From the NCBI GenBank assembly GCA_037013685.1, contig CM072908.1, positions 6,957,001 to 7,021,000 of the forward strand: a DNA stretch of 64,000 nt, written 5' to 3'. This DNA is from Acridotheres tristis. Taxonomy: Eukaryota; Chordata; Aves; Passeriformes; Sturnidae. Each line of letters starts with the position of its first letter. Position 1 is the stretch's first letter. Position numbers and translations under genes: made by a program. Of this stretch, positions 22,721 through 33,470 are shown one piece after another. The notes under the pieces were generated by a model, which saw nothing but the letters and a program-made list of their open reading frames with translations, did no database searches and was not told the origin of the DNA.

Positions 22721-23529
22721 GCCCGTTCAGGTCAGCGGCGCTTTCTTCTCCCGATCCCACGTGCGGGGCCCGATTTAAACATCGCTGTCCCCGGGGTGTC
22801 CCTGGATGTCCCCGGATGTCCCCTGGGTGTCCCCAGTACACCAAGGTGTCTTTTGCACCCCCATCCTCTCCCTTTTGCCTTTAGGAAGACGAAATTAATC
22901 GCGATCAAAGCAAACACGAGGTTCCGGGAAAATCCCAAATCCTCCCGGTCCCTGCGGAGTTGGGGAAGTTTCCCGGGTGGTTCCAGGAGCTCTGTCTCAA
23001 CTCTGAGCCAGCCCGGAACCACCCAGCTCCTGCTCCAAAAGCACCTTCTGGAATCAACTTTCCTCCCTTAATTCCCAATAAAAATGCAAATCGACGCGTC
23101 CAGACCACGGGAATAAAAATGAATTAAATAAATGACGGGATCGCCCTGCGCTTCCGAGCCGGGGCAGGCGCGGCTTTTCCCGATTGATTCCCTTGGAAAA
23201 TCGGAAAATCGCTTTTTAAAAATTTTTATTTATTTCCGCTGTTCCCACCCCCGGCCCCTCTCCTGGAGATGTCCCCGGGTCGCTTTGATCGCGGGGCTCG
23301 GGACAGAAGCGGCTCTGAGGGTCGCGGCCGGGGTTCCCCCGGTCCCGGGGGGTCAGCCCGGGGCTCCTTCCAATTTTAGCACCGAGAACTCCCGAGAGGA
23401 GTGGATGAAAGCCAAGAAGGGCTTTTCCTTTCCCTTTTCCTTTTCCTTTTCCTCCCTCGGCCAGGGCAGGAGGGTAAAAACAGCGCGAGGTACCACAGAG
23501 CCCCTCGGAAACATCCTTGGGGCAGGGAA
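22721..23529. other. Intronic sequence, no gene seen
   Basis: GC-rich with a small TGTCCCCGGGGTGTCCC-type repeat (22,790-22,845) and a (TTTTCC)n-like patch at 23,425-23,455. No exon recognised. Confidence 0.45.
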
Positions 23530-23960
23530 AGTCCTTTGGGATCAGGGAGAGTCTTTTGGGATCAAAGAGCGTCCTTTGGGATCAAGGAGCTCCTTTGGGA
23601 TTAGGGAGCATCCTTTGGGATCAAGGAACGTCCTTTGGGATCAAGGAGCATCCTTTGAGGGCAGAGAGTGCACTTGGGGATCAGGGAGAGTCTTTTGGGA
23701 TCAAGGAGTGTCCTTTGGGACCAGGGAGTGTCCTTTGGGACCGGGGGCCTCCTCGGGAGGCAAAGGAGAATCCCTCCGTGGGGCACAGGAGAATCCTTTT
23801 GGGGCAAAGGACGAGCCCTCAGTGGGACAAGGGAACGTCAGATTGTGGGGCAGCGGGACATCCCCCAGTGGGGCGGGGGACACTTCCTATGGGACAGGGG
23901 ACACTCCCTATGGGACAGGGGACGCCCCATATGGAGCAGAGGACACCTCTATGGGATAGG
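23530..23960. repeat. 21-bp minisatellite (TCCTTTGGGATCAAGGAGCG)
   Basis: About ten copies of a 21-base unit (TCCTTTGGGATCAAGGAGCG and variants) up to about 23,750. A second repeat built on GGGGACACTCCCTATGGGAC follows (about 23,860-23,960). Confidence 0.85.
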
Positions 23961-24139
23961 GGACACCTCAGTCTCTGTGGGGCAGGTGACACCCCCGTGC
24001 CCTCCCCGCCGCCCCCTTGGCACCCCAAGTTTCTCCCCGCTCCCCAAATCCCCCCGGGGATCGCTGCCGGTGCAGGGGGAGGCGGAGGGAGCATCCCCAG
24101 GCGGGCAATTCCCAAATCCAGCCCTGCCTGTCCCACACC

Positions 24140-24440
24140 GGGCCATTCCCACACCGGGCCATTCCCTCACTGCTCCATTCTCTCACTGCTCCATTCCCAT
24201 TCCCGCTCCATTCCCTCACTGCTCCATTCCCACACCGCTCCATTCCCACACCGCTCCATTCCCTCATTGCTCCATTCCCGCTCCATTCCCTCATTGCTCC
24301 ATTCCCATTCCCGCTCCATTCCCATTCCTCCTCCATTCCCTCATTGCTCCATTCCCACATTGCTCCATTCCCATTCCCACTCCATTCCCACATTGCTCCA
24401 TTCCCATTCCCACTCCATTCCCACATTGCTCCATTCCCGC
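24140..24440. repeat. Minisatellite of TCATTGCTCCATTCCC units
   Basis: About 16-18 copies of a 16-18-base unit combining CTCCATTCCC with TCATTG, CACACCG or CACATTG spacers. Frames read as Ser/Ile/Pro/His repeats and are artefacts. Confidence 0.88.
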
Positions 24441-24604
24441 CTCTCCCCCTCTCCCGATGAAAACCTGGCTGCTCTTCCCGGGAATCCTTTCCCAACATTT
24501 CCCTGGAAAAAGCCACGCTCCCAACACCTCTGCCAGCCCAAAATCCCTGGGCAGCCGCGGGTCCCATCAGCGAGAGAGCCCTGCCCTGCCCTGACCCGGA
24601 GACA

Positions 24605-25045
24605 CCGCGAGGTGGGAATTCCCAATGATATTCCCAATGATATCCCAAAGACATCCCAAATGATATCCCAATGATATTCCAATGATATCCCAATGATATT
24701 CCAAATGATATTCCCAATGATACTCCAATTATATTCTCAATGATATCCCAATTATATTCCAAATGATATTCCCAGTGATACTCTCAATGATATTCCAAAT
24801 GATATTCAAAGTGATATTCCCAATTATACTCTAAATGATATTCCCAATTATATCCCAATGATATTCCGAATGATACTCTCAATGATACTCTCTATTATAT
24901 TCCCAGTGATAGTCTCAATGGTATTCCCAATTATATCACAAATTATATTCCCAATATTTCCAAATGATATTCCAAATGCTATTCCCGATGTTATTCCCGA
25001 TGTTATGTTACTCCTTATGTTATTCCCTATGTCATTCCCGATGTC
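24605..25045. repeat. AT-rich minisatellite of AATGATATTCCC units
   Basis: About 30 diverged copies of a 12-17-base unit near CCCAATGATATTCC. It is the only AT-rich minisatellite in an otherwise GC-rich intron and ends just before the block at 25.07 kb. Confidence 0.88.
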
Positions 25046-25064
25046 ATTCCCGAAGGATGAGGCA

Positions 25065-25210
25065 GCCGAGCGCGGCTCGGGCTCAGATCGCGCTGGCCCC
25101 GGCGCGCTAATGAGCGGCGCGAGCCGCTGTGATGTGATGAACTTCCTTTGTGGCGCGGCTGTTCCGATAAGGGAGAGCAGCCGAGGATCAAAGGCTCGCA
25201 GCCTCCATTT
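25065..25210. promoter_or_regulatory. Candidate regulatory block with TCF/LEF-type word
   Basis: Contains GCGCGCTAATGAGCGGCGCG (TAAT core), CCTTTGTGGCGCGGC at 25,145-25,159 and ATCAAAGG at 25,187-25,194, which is the reverse complement of a TCF/LEF consensus. A near copy of the central word recurs about 745 bases further on. Confidence 0.45.
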
Positions 25211-25329
25211 CCTCCAGCGGCCTCCGCTTCCCTCACCCACCCCGGCTTTTCCTTGGGCTTGGCTGGGCTTGGGCGAGTCCCCCTCTCGCTCTGCCCTGGC
25301 CACGCCGGCCCAGAGGATGCAGCTGCCCC

Positions 25330-25660
25330 CGAGGAGCTCCAAACCCAGCCCCAAACCCTCCCCGAGGAGCTCCAAACCCAGCCCCAAACCCTCCCCGAGG
25401 AGCTCCAAACCCAGCCCCAAACCCTCCCCGAGGAGCTCCAAACCCTCCCCGAGGAGCTCCAAACCCAGCCCCAAACCCTCACCAAGGAGCCCCAAACTAC
25501 CCCAGGAGCTCCAAATGCAGCTCCAAACCCTCCACGAGGAGCTCCAAAGGCCCTCTGAGAAGTTCCAAACCCCCTCCAAAGAGCTCTAAACCCTCTCCGA
25601 GGAGCCCCAAACCCCCAAAGGACTCCAAACCCTCCCTGAGGAGCTCCAAGCTCCCTCGTC
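25330..25660. repeat. 33-bp minisatellite (GAGGAGCTCCAAACCC)
   Basis: Units GAGGAGCTCCAAACCCAGCC plus CCAAACCCTCCCC recur every 33 bases (25,331, 25,364 and on), then degrade to about 25,660. Because 33 is a multiple of three, a Ser/Lys/Pro frame stays open; it is not supported as a gene. Confidence 0.9.
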
Positions 25661-25705
25661 CCTCCCGACAGCCCCGAGGGTCAGTCCCAGGCGGTGTCCC
25701 CAAAA

Positions 25706-25760
25706 TATCGCCACCACCATCATCATCACCATCATCATCATCATTATCACCATCATCCCC
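25706..25760. repeat. (CAT)n / (CCA)n microsatellite
   Basis: CACCACCATCATCATCACC continuing to about 25,760 with interruptions by ATT. Confidence 0.9.
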
Positions 25761-25849
25761 CGCACCTCCCAAACCCCGCTCCGCTGGCGGCTCCCGCCCT
25801 CCCCGCGCCCCCCCGGCCCTTCCTTCCCCCCTTGTCCCCAACTCCGGGT

Positions 25850-25930
25850 GACAAATGTCTTTATAAACTGGCATTAGTGACAGCCAGCTCCTTTTGTGGC
25901 GCGGCCCCGCCGAGCGCCAGCCTCGGGTCG
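25850..25930. promoter_or_regulatory. Candidate regulatory block sharing a word with 25.15 kb
   Basis: Contains CTTTATAAACTGGCATTAG and CCTTTTGTGGCGCGGCC (25,890-25,906), close to the word at 25,145. The shared word in two AT/CpG islands is the only evidence for function. Confidence 0.35.
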
Positions 25931-26289
25931 AGGCAGGAATGAGGAGGAGGAGGAGAAGGGGTTTTTTGGGAGAAGGGTTTTTTCGGGAGAAGGGTTTTTT
26001 TGGGAGGGGGATACCCCGACCCTCCCTCCCCCCGACAAAGCCGCATCCCGAGCTCTGCTCCCTCCCGGAGCTGCACCTGCGCTTCCCAACTCCTGCATTC
26101 CTGCTTTTCCTGGGATGAGGGGGGAGCAGGGGAGGAGGAGCGCCCCAAAACCCCAATTTTGGGGGGGTCTGGCTCCTGCACCGCCTCCTGAGCCCTCCCA
26201 GCCGGGGCTCCCCTTCCCCGGCTCGGATCCCTCCTTTCCTGGCCCTCTCAGCATCTGCTCCCCCCCTAAAACCCCAGAGCCCAAACCAG

Positions 26290-26970
26290 GATGAAGTTCC
26301 AATTTAATAAAAAATAAAAACCATTTTCAAAAGAAGGTGACTAAAACTGCGTGGGGATGAGGAGAGAAAAGTGGCAGCTGACTGAAACGGGCTTTATTTT
26401 CCCACTTCTTTTTAAGAATAATGTCCATAAATACAGAATATCTGCAAAGCCCAGGTCTGCGCAGGGGCCCTGATTCGCTTTTTTCTCTTTTGTGGCAAAC
26501 GCAATTTTCCCCAAGATCCTTCACCCTAATGCCGGAGTAAGTCCCTTCCCGCTTCAAGGCCGCTCTTATATGTGCTTTAAAACCCTGCCGCGGAAATTCC
26601 CCTGAAAAATTTGGAAAAAGCTTCTCGTGGGGGTGGAATTTGGGGGGGGGGGGGGGGGTGTGAAACGGCGGCGGGGGAGGGGGAGGAAGGGGAGGTTAAT
26701 CCGGGTTTAACGCCGTGATGCAGTCGCAGGACCAGGGCTCGGCTGATTGTGTTATCTCTCCCCAACATTTGGGTCTCCCATATTTCACCCAGCCAAATAG
26801 CTGCGAGGGAAAAGTGCGTATGGAGGCACTCCTGACGCCTCAGGAAAATATGTTATTAATATCTAAATAACTTCCCAATACTGTCTCTAAATCTCCCCTT
26901 CGCCACTCCAGATGATGAATTCGTTTGAAGTGTTCTCCCGTCTCATCTTCGCTCTCTTTCTCCCCCCCTC
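26290..26970. promoter_or_regulatory. Candidate conserved non-coding blocks
   Basis: Two balanced-composition blocks separated by a G run at about 26,641-26,657: 26,300-26,580 (GGGCTTTATTTTCCCACTTC, AATAATGTCCATAAATACAG) and 26,700-26,960 (TTGTGTTATCTCTCCCCAAC, AATATGTTATTAATATCTAA, GATGATGAATTCGTTTGAAG). Dense AT-rich words and no repeats make this a strong enhancer candidate by texture. Confidence 0.5.
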
Positions 26971-27639
26971 CTTTTTTTTTTCTTTTTTTTTTTTTTTTTC
27001 CATAGCCAGGCTTATTTCAAACTGGTAAATATCTAATTCCTTTAACCACGCTGCAGACACGCCTCTCCCCTCTCCCGCGCGCAATTCCCGCTTGGAAAAG
27101 ATCCTCAACGGGAGAGCGAGACCCAACGCGGCCTTGAGCTGCTCCTTGAGATGATTTCGGGTTAAAAGCGGTGTTTTTTGGGGGGATCTGTTTGTTTGCA
27201 GCAACCCCTGGATCATGAGTTTCCCTCTCAGCCTTTCCTGCCTTAATTCCATCTCTGCCTTCTCCCTCCCGGCCCAATTAGGGCCCAAACCTGGGATTAG
27301 GACGAGACCTCCCCGCTTCCTTCCTGTGCTGCTCTATCGCAGCTCCATCTCTCCCCTTCGCCCAAAATCTGCTTCCTACCCGCCCTGGGTAATGAAATCC
27401 CCTCCAAATTCCACATTAAAACGTCTCCGTCGCGCTTCCTCTGCCGTCCGGGGCTCCCCACCTGCCTCCGATCCCGAGATTTCCCTTCCCATTCCCCTCG
27501 CTCCAGGATGGATCCTTTTCTTCTCCCCCAAAAAGGGAGGGGGAAGAGGGGACAAACCCCAACCCCAAGGATCTCGGACATCTCCCTGCTGTCCCTTCGC
27601 TCCCTCCCGTAGAGCCGAGCCCCGCTCGCCGCATCCTTG

Positions 27640-28260
27640 TCTCAAGTTTGTTTTTTCAAACGCCTCGTGTTCGATTATTCTCGTTTATTCCCCTCTCCAG
27701 CCTTATCTCTCCTCCTCTCTTCTCTCCTCCCCGTCACACTCGATTTAGGCAGGAGTTTATCTTGCGAACATTTGCCGACTTTGTTTATGTAGCCCAGGTT
27801 CCCGTTCCCAAAAGCCACTGTTTGCCTTTGTAATTGTTATCTGTGTTTATTGTTGTACCTCATTTGTCTCAGCTTTTTTTGTGACATGTAAGCTCCGTGT
27901 GCGCCCGCATCCAGCCCCCCCTCCTCCCTCTCCCTTCTCCTGCATTTTTTTTATTCCTCTTTCCCTCTCTTCCCTCTCCTCTCGGCCTGAAATATGCACA
28001 GAATAACTCAGCCTAAAGCCAATGAATTGCTTGACACCTCCCTATCTCTTCTCCTGCCCCCCATTATTAGAGCTGATCCCGCTCGCAACACTCACAAATC
28101 CCGCCTGGGCTCTGTTTGATTAGATTGCCAACCTTTGGTAATCCCTTGATTTGATGAAGTGTCTGCTCGCGGCCCCCCCCGCGCTTCTAAACACACATTT
28201 ACAGAGGAGCCGCGTGTTGGTTTTTAAACCCGCGCCGATTGTTTGCTGATAAATCGTCCC
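27640..28260. promoter_or_regulatory. Candidate long conserved non-coding block
   Basis: About 600 bases of non-repetitive sequence dense in developmental-type motifs: GCCTTTGTAATTGTTATCTG (TAAT and ATTGTT), CCAATGAATTGCTTGACACC, GTTTGATTAGATTGCCAACC, CCCTTGATTTGATGAAGTG. There is no open frame of family type. It is the longest uninterrupted block of this texture in the window. Confidence 0.5.
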
Positions 28261-28439
28261 CGCAGCCCCTCCTGCCTCACGCCCGGCTCGGGGAACAAAG
28301 CCCCTGCCCAGGTGTGCGGGGTCCCCCCTTTTCTGGCCGCTCCTCTCGAGCTCCCTCAAACCGGGCGGGACCCTCCAAACCCCCCCTGCTCCCCAAAAAC
28401 CCGGCGGGAGCGGCGCTGGCAGCTCCCGGCTGGAATTGT

Positions 28440-28870
28440 CCCTGTCCCCCCTCCCGCAGTGTCCCCAGCTCCGGGGAACCCCAGTCCCTCCGTTCTCCGT
28501 CTTTCCCCCCGAACTGGGAACCCCAATCCCACCACTGTCCCGATTTCCCCCAAATTCAGAACCCCGATCCCGCCGTTCTCCCCTTTTTCCCCAAAATCAG
28601 AACCCAGACCCCTCCGCTCTGCCGCTTTGGCCCAAATTCAGAACCCCGCCCCTCTTCTGCTTTTCCCCCAAAAATCGGAACCCCGATCTCACCTCTCTCC
28701 CTCTTTTCCCCCAAACTGGGAACTCCAATCCTATCACTGTCCCGATTTCCCCCAAATTGGGAACCCCGATCCCTCCGCTCTGCCGCTTTTCCCCAAAATC
28801 AGAATTCCGATCCCACCCCTCTCCTGTTTTCCCCCCAAATCCGGAACCCCGACCCCGCCGCTTTTCCCTC
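28440..28870. repeat. About 44-bp minisatellite (CCCCAAATTCAGAACCCCGA)
   Basis: About nine diverged copies of a unit containing CCCCAAATTCAGAACCCCGA, then a TCCGCTCTGCCGCTTTTC-like part. Frames on both strands stay open as artefacts. Confidence 0.85.
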
Positions 28871-29218
28871 AAACTCGGCCGAGAACACAAACTTGGGGGG
28901 GCACAGAGAGGAATGCGGAAAATTCCCCAAAAATCCGCGTTTCCACCCCAAAAACCAAGCCCGGGGGTCCCCGCGGGGTCCGGGGGGACCCTCCGGACAC
29001 CCCCCCGGGTCTGGGCTCCACCAATTCCCTCCCCTCCCCCAGGACCTTCTGCCCCTCCCCATCAATCCCCGAGCGGCACCCCCCGAAATTTGGGGGTGAC
29101 CAAATTCCACCCCCAGCGAGGGAGAGAGCGGCGCATCCCCTCCCTGATAAATAACAACAACCCCAGATAATTATAACAATAACAACAAACAGTAACAACA
29201 ACTCGCTCTTAACAAGGA

Positions 29219-29240
29219 GATATATATATATATATAAAAT
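29219..29240. repeat. (TA)n microsatellite
   Basis: About ten TA copies, just before a conserved-looking block. Confidence 0.9.
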
Positions 29241-29274
29241 AAACATATATTAAAAAAAAAAATTAAAAAAACCC

Positions 29275-29635
29275 AAAGTGAAGCCTCATGAATATCCGCC
29301 CAGGGCTAGCTGGAGTGAGCCGTTTAAAGATGAAAGTGCAAAGAAATAAAGGCTCAATTTAATCTGCCTTAAAACCCTTCAACTTAACGTTTGTGCTGGG
29401 AACTCAGAGAGTGAGTACTGATTGGGGATAAATACATTTCTTAGCATGCCTTGGAGCTATTACACCCTTCTCCAACACAGCTCCCTATTCAACAGCCACA
29501 GTTTTCATTACCAGCTCTAATAAGTCTTAACATTATTAAATGCCAAGCAGACGATAGAAAGAAACAGGCGCAGGGTGGAAGCTTTCTTTCCCACTTAAAA
29601 AGAGAGAGCATTTAGGGCTGTCTTCCCCCGGCTCC
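29275..29635. promoter_or_regulatory. Candidate conserved non-coding block, about 360 bp
   Basis: Balanced, non-repetitive and AT-rich: GAAGCCTCATGAATATCCGC, AAAGTGCAAAGAAATAAAGG, GATTGGGGATAAATACATTT, TTACCAGCTCTAATAAGTC, CATTATTAAATGCCAAGCAG. No exon features. Together with the 27.6-kb block it is the clearest enhancer-like sequence in intron 4. Confidence 0.55.
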
Positions 29636-30497
29636 CCGCGAGGAGAACCCGCCACGGAGCAGAAAAAAAAAAAAAATTAAAAAAAAGATTTAAAAAAAAA
29701 GAAAGCAAACCCAAAGTTTTTCGCCCCTTTCCCCCAGCAGCTCTCGGAGGGTGAAGCAGAAATTGATTTAAAGATAAATAAATAAATAAAAATTCCCCCC
29801 CTCCCTCAAGCAGTGCGAGGTTTGGTTTGTTTTGGTGGGAGGCTCCTGGAAATAAAAACCGGGTGGAGGAAGAAGCGGCCCTGATGAGATTTTAATTGCG
29901 GGATGTAAAATCGCGTTGTTTTCCAGCAGAAATTGCGGTTTTTTCCAGCAGAAATCGAGAGTTTTTTCCCGAGCAGGAACCGCGGCGTTTTCCAGCGCAC
30001 AGCCGCCGCCTGCCAGTGTTTTACAAGCGGGATCATCAATTATCTTAATTGGGGCCATTAACACTTTCCCAGGCGTTAAAACCCGCCCGGGCAGCGGGAA
30101 ATTCGGAATTTTGGATGCTCCTGTTGGAGCCACGACGTTGGAGACGCGCAGGACCCAAAAAAAACCCCCGAATTCACGGGGCTTTTTAGGGATTTCTCCT
30201 CGGCGCGACAGCGGGGGCGGCGATAAAAACCCGGGAATTAGGGAAAAATTGGGATTTCTCTGCGGGGCCGGGAGAGACTGTGCGCGCTCGGAGGGAGCGC
30301 GGCGCTCCACAGGCTCCGGCCGCGGGAATTTGCCCAAATTAGCCCCCTTTCATCCAGGAACCGGGGCTCGTGTTTGATTTGTCCGCGGCCTCACCCATGA
30401 AGGCAGAAGGGAGCGTTTTGTTTTGCCTCTTGACACGCACTTCTTGCGTGCTAATCAGGGATAAAAAGCTCCCCGCTCCTTCATTCTTATTTTTTTT

Positions 30498-30530
<33 letters not shown>

Positions 30531-30700
30531 TCTGTTCTTTTGGGGGTAAACGCGGGGACAGGGAGAAAAAAAAAAAAAAGCCCAACCCGCTGCTTCAAAA
30601 ATAAAGATATTTTTCCGAGCGGCGAGCCTGGCTGAAAACACAACTTAACCCCCCCCCAAATCTCTTTTCCCCCCCTTTAATAAAATAAAAAACACCCCGA
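29636..30700. other. Intronic sequence with A and T runs
   Basis: A-rich run near 29,664-29,700 and a T run of about 40 at 30,488-30,530. A TTATCTTAATTGGGGCCATT island lies near 30,040. No gene. Confidence 0.5.
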
Positions 30701-30704
30701 AAGT

Positions 30705-30880
30705 GAGCGGGGGGAGCTTCTGGCGGACACAATGGCCCCGATTTGCAAATGAGCATCGCCCCTCTCCCAAATCACAGCAACATTTTGCAGCGTCCAACGG
30801 CTCTGCCTTTCTGCAGCAGCCGCTCCGATAATATTACAAAACTATCTAACAGCAGGGAGTTTTGAATAATTTATCTCCCT
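30705..30880. promoter_or_regulatory. Candidate enhancer with palindromic octamer
   Basis: Contains ATTTGCAAAT (30,741-30,750), a palindrome carrying the POU-type octamer half-site ATTTGCA on both strands. GAGCAT, GATAATATTACAAAACTATC and GAATAATTTATCTCCC follow. Non-coding. Confidence 0.5.
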
Positions 30881-31074
30881 TTCTTCCCGTCCTCGGCCCT
30901 TTGTCCAAAAGTTTTTCTCCTCCTCGCGGAATTTTGAATGAGAATGGACGCGCCCTCCCTCCCCCATCCCTTTACTCCATTTTTAAGGCAGCCTCGGGTT
31001 TTTCCCCCTTTTCCCCCCTCTTTTTTTTTTTTCTTTCTTTTTTTTCTTTTCTCTCTCTCTCTTTTTTTTTTCTC

Positions 31075-31165
31075 CGCTGTTTGCTTTTGTGGTCAGAAAT
31101 CTTTTCCTTATAAAGCTTCAATAGACTCGAAGGTCTTTGTAAGTGAAGTTCATCTTCAAGGTTGG
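31075..31165. promoter_or_regulatory. Small candidate conserved block
   Basis: TTGTGGTCAGAAATC, then TTCCTTATAAAGCTTCAATA and GAAGTTCATCTTCAAGG, between a pyrimidine run and a G run. TGTGGTC is a RUNX-type word. Evidence is texture only. Confidence 0.35.
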
Positions 31166-31979
31166 GAAAAGAAGGGGGGGGGAAAGGTTCGGATCCTTTA
31201 AAAAATAAAATTAAATAAAATAAAACCCCTTTTGAGCACCTTCATTTCCAACTCCTGTAATCGCTGCTCGGGGAGATTTTTCTGCCCCAAAACTCCCCCC
31301 ACGTCACCACTGCCCCACTTGTCCCAAACTGGGGGAAATTTGGGAGCGACGGGGAAAGTTTGGGAGCGATTCCCACGCCGGGACTGGGGGAGAATCCCGC
31401 TCACCCCGACAGCGGCGATGCCACAAATCCCCCAAAATTCCAACTCGACTCAACCCCGGCCCGTCCTCGCTTCGCGCCGATTCGGGAGAAAAGCGAAATT
31501 TTGGCAAATCCCAACTTCCCGCTGCTCGGGACTCCCAAATCGCCGTTTTCTCCCCAAAAAATGCGCCGAGCTCCGGCACTCGGCGCTAGTTCCGCGCCCG
31601 AACAGAGCGGCTCCAGCTCCCCCCGTTTTCCGTGACGAAACTCGCGGATGCTCCCTCAAAATTCCACCTTTTTTTTTTAATTGTTTGATTTGGTTTTGTT
31701 TTGGAACCGCGGCGCTGCCCGCTCTCCAATTCCCGCCCCCAAGCCCGCATTCCCAGCTGGGAAAAGTTGGAATTTTCCTGCCGGGTCTGGGAGGTGACAA
31801 CAGAGCCTGGCTCGGAGCCTTCCCCCGCCAGCGCCGCGAGGATTTTCCCTGGATCACATCCCCTGGATCACTTCTCCTGGATGGTTTTCCAGGATAATAA
31901 TTTTTCCCAGGATAATTGGGGGGTGCAGCGCGGCTCCGGGGACCCCCCCGTGTCCCCTGGGTGCCCGGCGGCGCTGGCG

Positions 31980-32105
31980 GCTCCGCTCCCTAATTGATAT
32001 TGATCGGCGCCATCGGTCACCTGTCAGCCCCGCTTCCAGGGGACCACTTAGGCGGCCGCAGCGAAATCTGTTTAACAAATTCATTTACGGCCTCCGAGGT
32101 GCCTC
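31980..32105. promoter_or_regulatory. Candidate conserved block just downstream of PAX7 exon 4
   Basis: Non-repetitive block 240-365 bases into intron 4: CTAATTGATATTGATCGGCG, CGGTCACCTGTCAGCC (a CACCTG E-box) and TTTAACAAATTCATTTACGG. It could be a regulatory element or a splice-associated conserved flank. Low confidence. Confidence 0.4.
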
Positions 32106-32344
32106 TCCCCCCCTCCGGCCATTCCCGGCCTTTTTTTTTTTTTTTTTTTTTTTAAATGGATAATTGATCCCGAGCAAAACACCGACAACTCTTCCTCCTC
32201 CTGGCAGCGCTCCCCGCAGGGATTTTTTTTTTTTTTTTTTTTGGGGGGGGGGGAAAGCCGAACTGGGCGGCTCTGGAGCCACCCCCGTGGGGCAGGGCCG
32301 TGTCCCCGCTGTCCCCCCCGGCGCGGCGCGGGGACGCGCGGTAC

Positions 32345-32479
32345 CTTTGTCGCCCAGGATGCCGTCGATGCTGTGCTTGGCCTTCTTGTCGCCGTCCTCC
32401 TCCTTCTTGTCGCAGTCCTCGTCCTCCTCTTTCTTGCCGAATTTGATGCGGAGCACGCGGCTAATCGAACTCACTAAAC
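32345..32479 (-). CDS. PAX7: PAX7 coding exon 4 (end of paired domain, octapeptide)
   Basis: Encodes residues 151-195 plus one base of the next codon. It covers the end of the RED subdomain (VSSISRVLRIKFG), an acidic/basic linker with many Lys, Glu and Asp residues, and the octapeptide HSIDGILG. In PAX proteins the octapeptide recruits Groucho/TLE corepressors. Two acceptors are visible six bases apart. AG at 32,481-32,480 adds Gly-Leu (start 32,479), and AG at 32,475-32,474 omits it (start 32,473). Both keep the frame because exon 3 ends in phase 1. The donor GTACCG (from 32,344) departs from consensus at +4 to +6. The next exon should carry the homeobox but is not in the window. Identity is certain from exons 1-4 together; PAX3 is the only near relative, and the N-terminus and synteny favour PAX7. 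Confidence 0.96.
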
Positions 32480-33470
32480 CTCGGACAGTCAAAGGCAGAA
32501 AGGCGAGTATAAGCTGCCTGGGAAAAGTGGGAGCCGCCGGGAATGCCGCTCTTCCCATGGAAATGCACCTGCCGGCATCTCCGAGCCCCCCAAATTCCCG
32601 GAGTGGGATCCGCTGGTCGCCACATCTGGGATGTGCCAACATCCAGGGACAGGCACATCCCCAGGGCCTCCACGAATCTTGCAAACTGCGGGAAAATCTC
32701 CGCAATTCCCAAATTCCCACAGCCGGGATGGAGCCCCGGGCCTGCTCTGGCCCTACAGAGCCGCCCCAAAACCGGCAGGGATCCCACAGGCAGAGCTCCC
32801 CGGACCCCAAACACATCCCTGCAGGCCCAGCTTTGGGATCCAGCCTCGCTCCCCATGGATCTCGGGACCTCTCTGGATCTCTGGGGATCTCATGGATCTC
32901 CTGATCTCGGGATTTCATGGATGTCCTGATCTCGGGATCTCATTAATCTCCTCATCTCTTGATCTCTCGAGATCTCATGGATTTTCTGATCTCTGGGAAT
33001 CTCATGGATCTATCAGGATCTCATGGATCTCATAGATTCTCTGATCTCTGTGAATCTCATGGATCTCTCTGGACCTCATGGATCTCCTGATCTCGTGGAT
33101 CTCTCTGGATCTCTGCCCCATGGGGCAGCTGCTGCGCAGCCCCCACAGCACAAATCCCAGCGGGACAACCCGGGCTCCCCTTTCCCCCTGGGTTTGTTTT
33201 GGGGGGCTCCTCTGGAGTTCTCCCCCAGCCCCAGCATCCCCCCGGCTTTCCAGGGCGCTGGAAAAAGTTGGCACAAAGGGCTTTGTCCGTGTTTAGTTTT
33301 GCAGCATCCAGGGCACAAATCCCCCCCGGTGCCGGGGTTTGCTCGGGGAGATTTCCCCCCTCCATCCAAGCAAATCCAGGAGGGTGTTGGGATCCCCTGG
33401 CAAACCTTTCCCGTGGGATAACCATTCCCGCCCAGCATCCCGCGGGGCTGTGGCCAAGCTGCCTTCTCAC
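32480..33470 (-). other. PAX7 intron 3 with GATCTC minisatellite
   Basis: A short intron of 991 bases. Between about 32,860 and 33,120 it carries diverged repeats of GGATCTCATGGATCTCCTGA, roughly 12-20 bases per unit. The rest is unique-looking and has no other exon. Confidence 0.85.

Noticed and set aside
1..32344. PAX7 exons 5-8 (homeobox and C-terminus)
   Set aside because: Searched by eye on the minus strand for the homeodomain helix 3 WFSNRRARWRK and the ERTHYPDIY region; none found.
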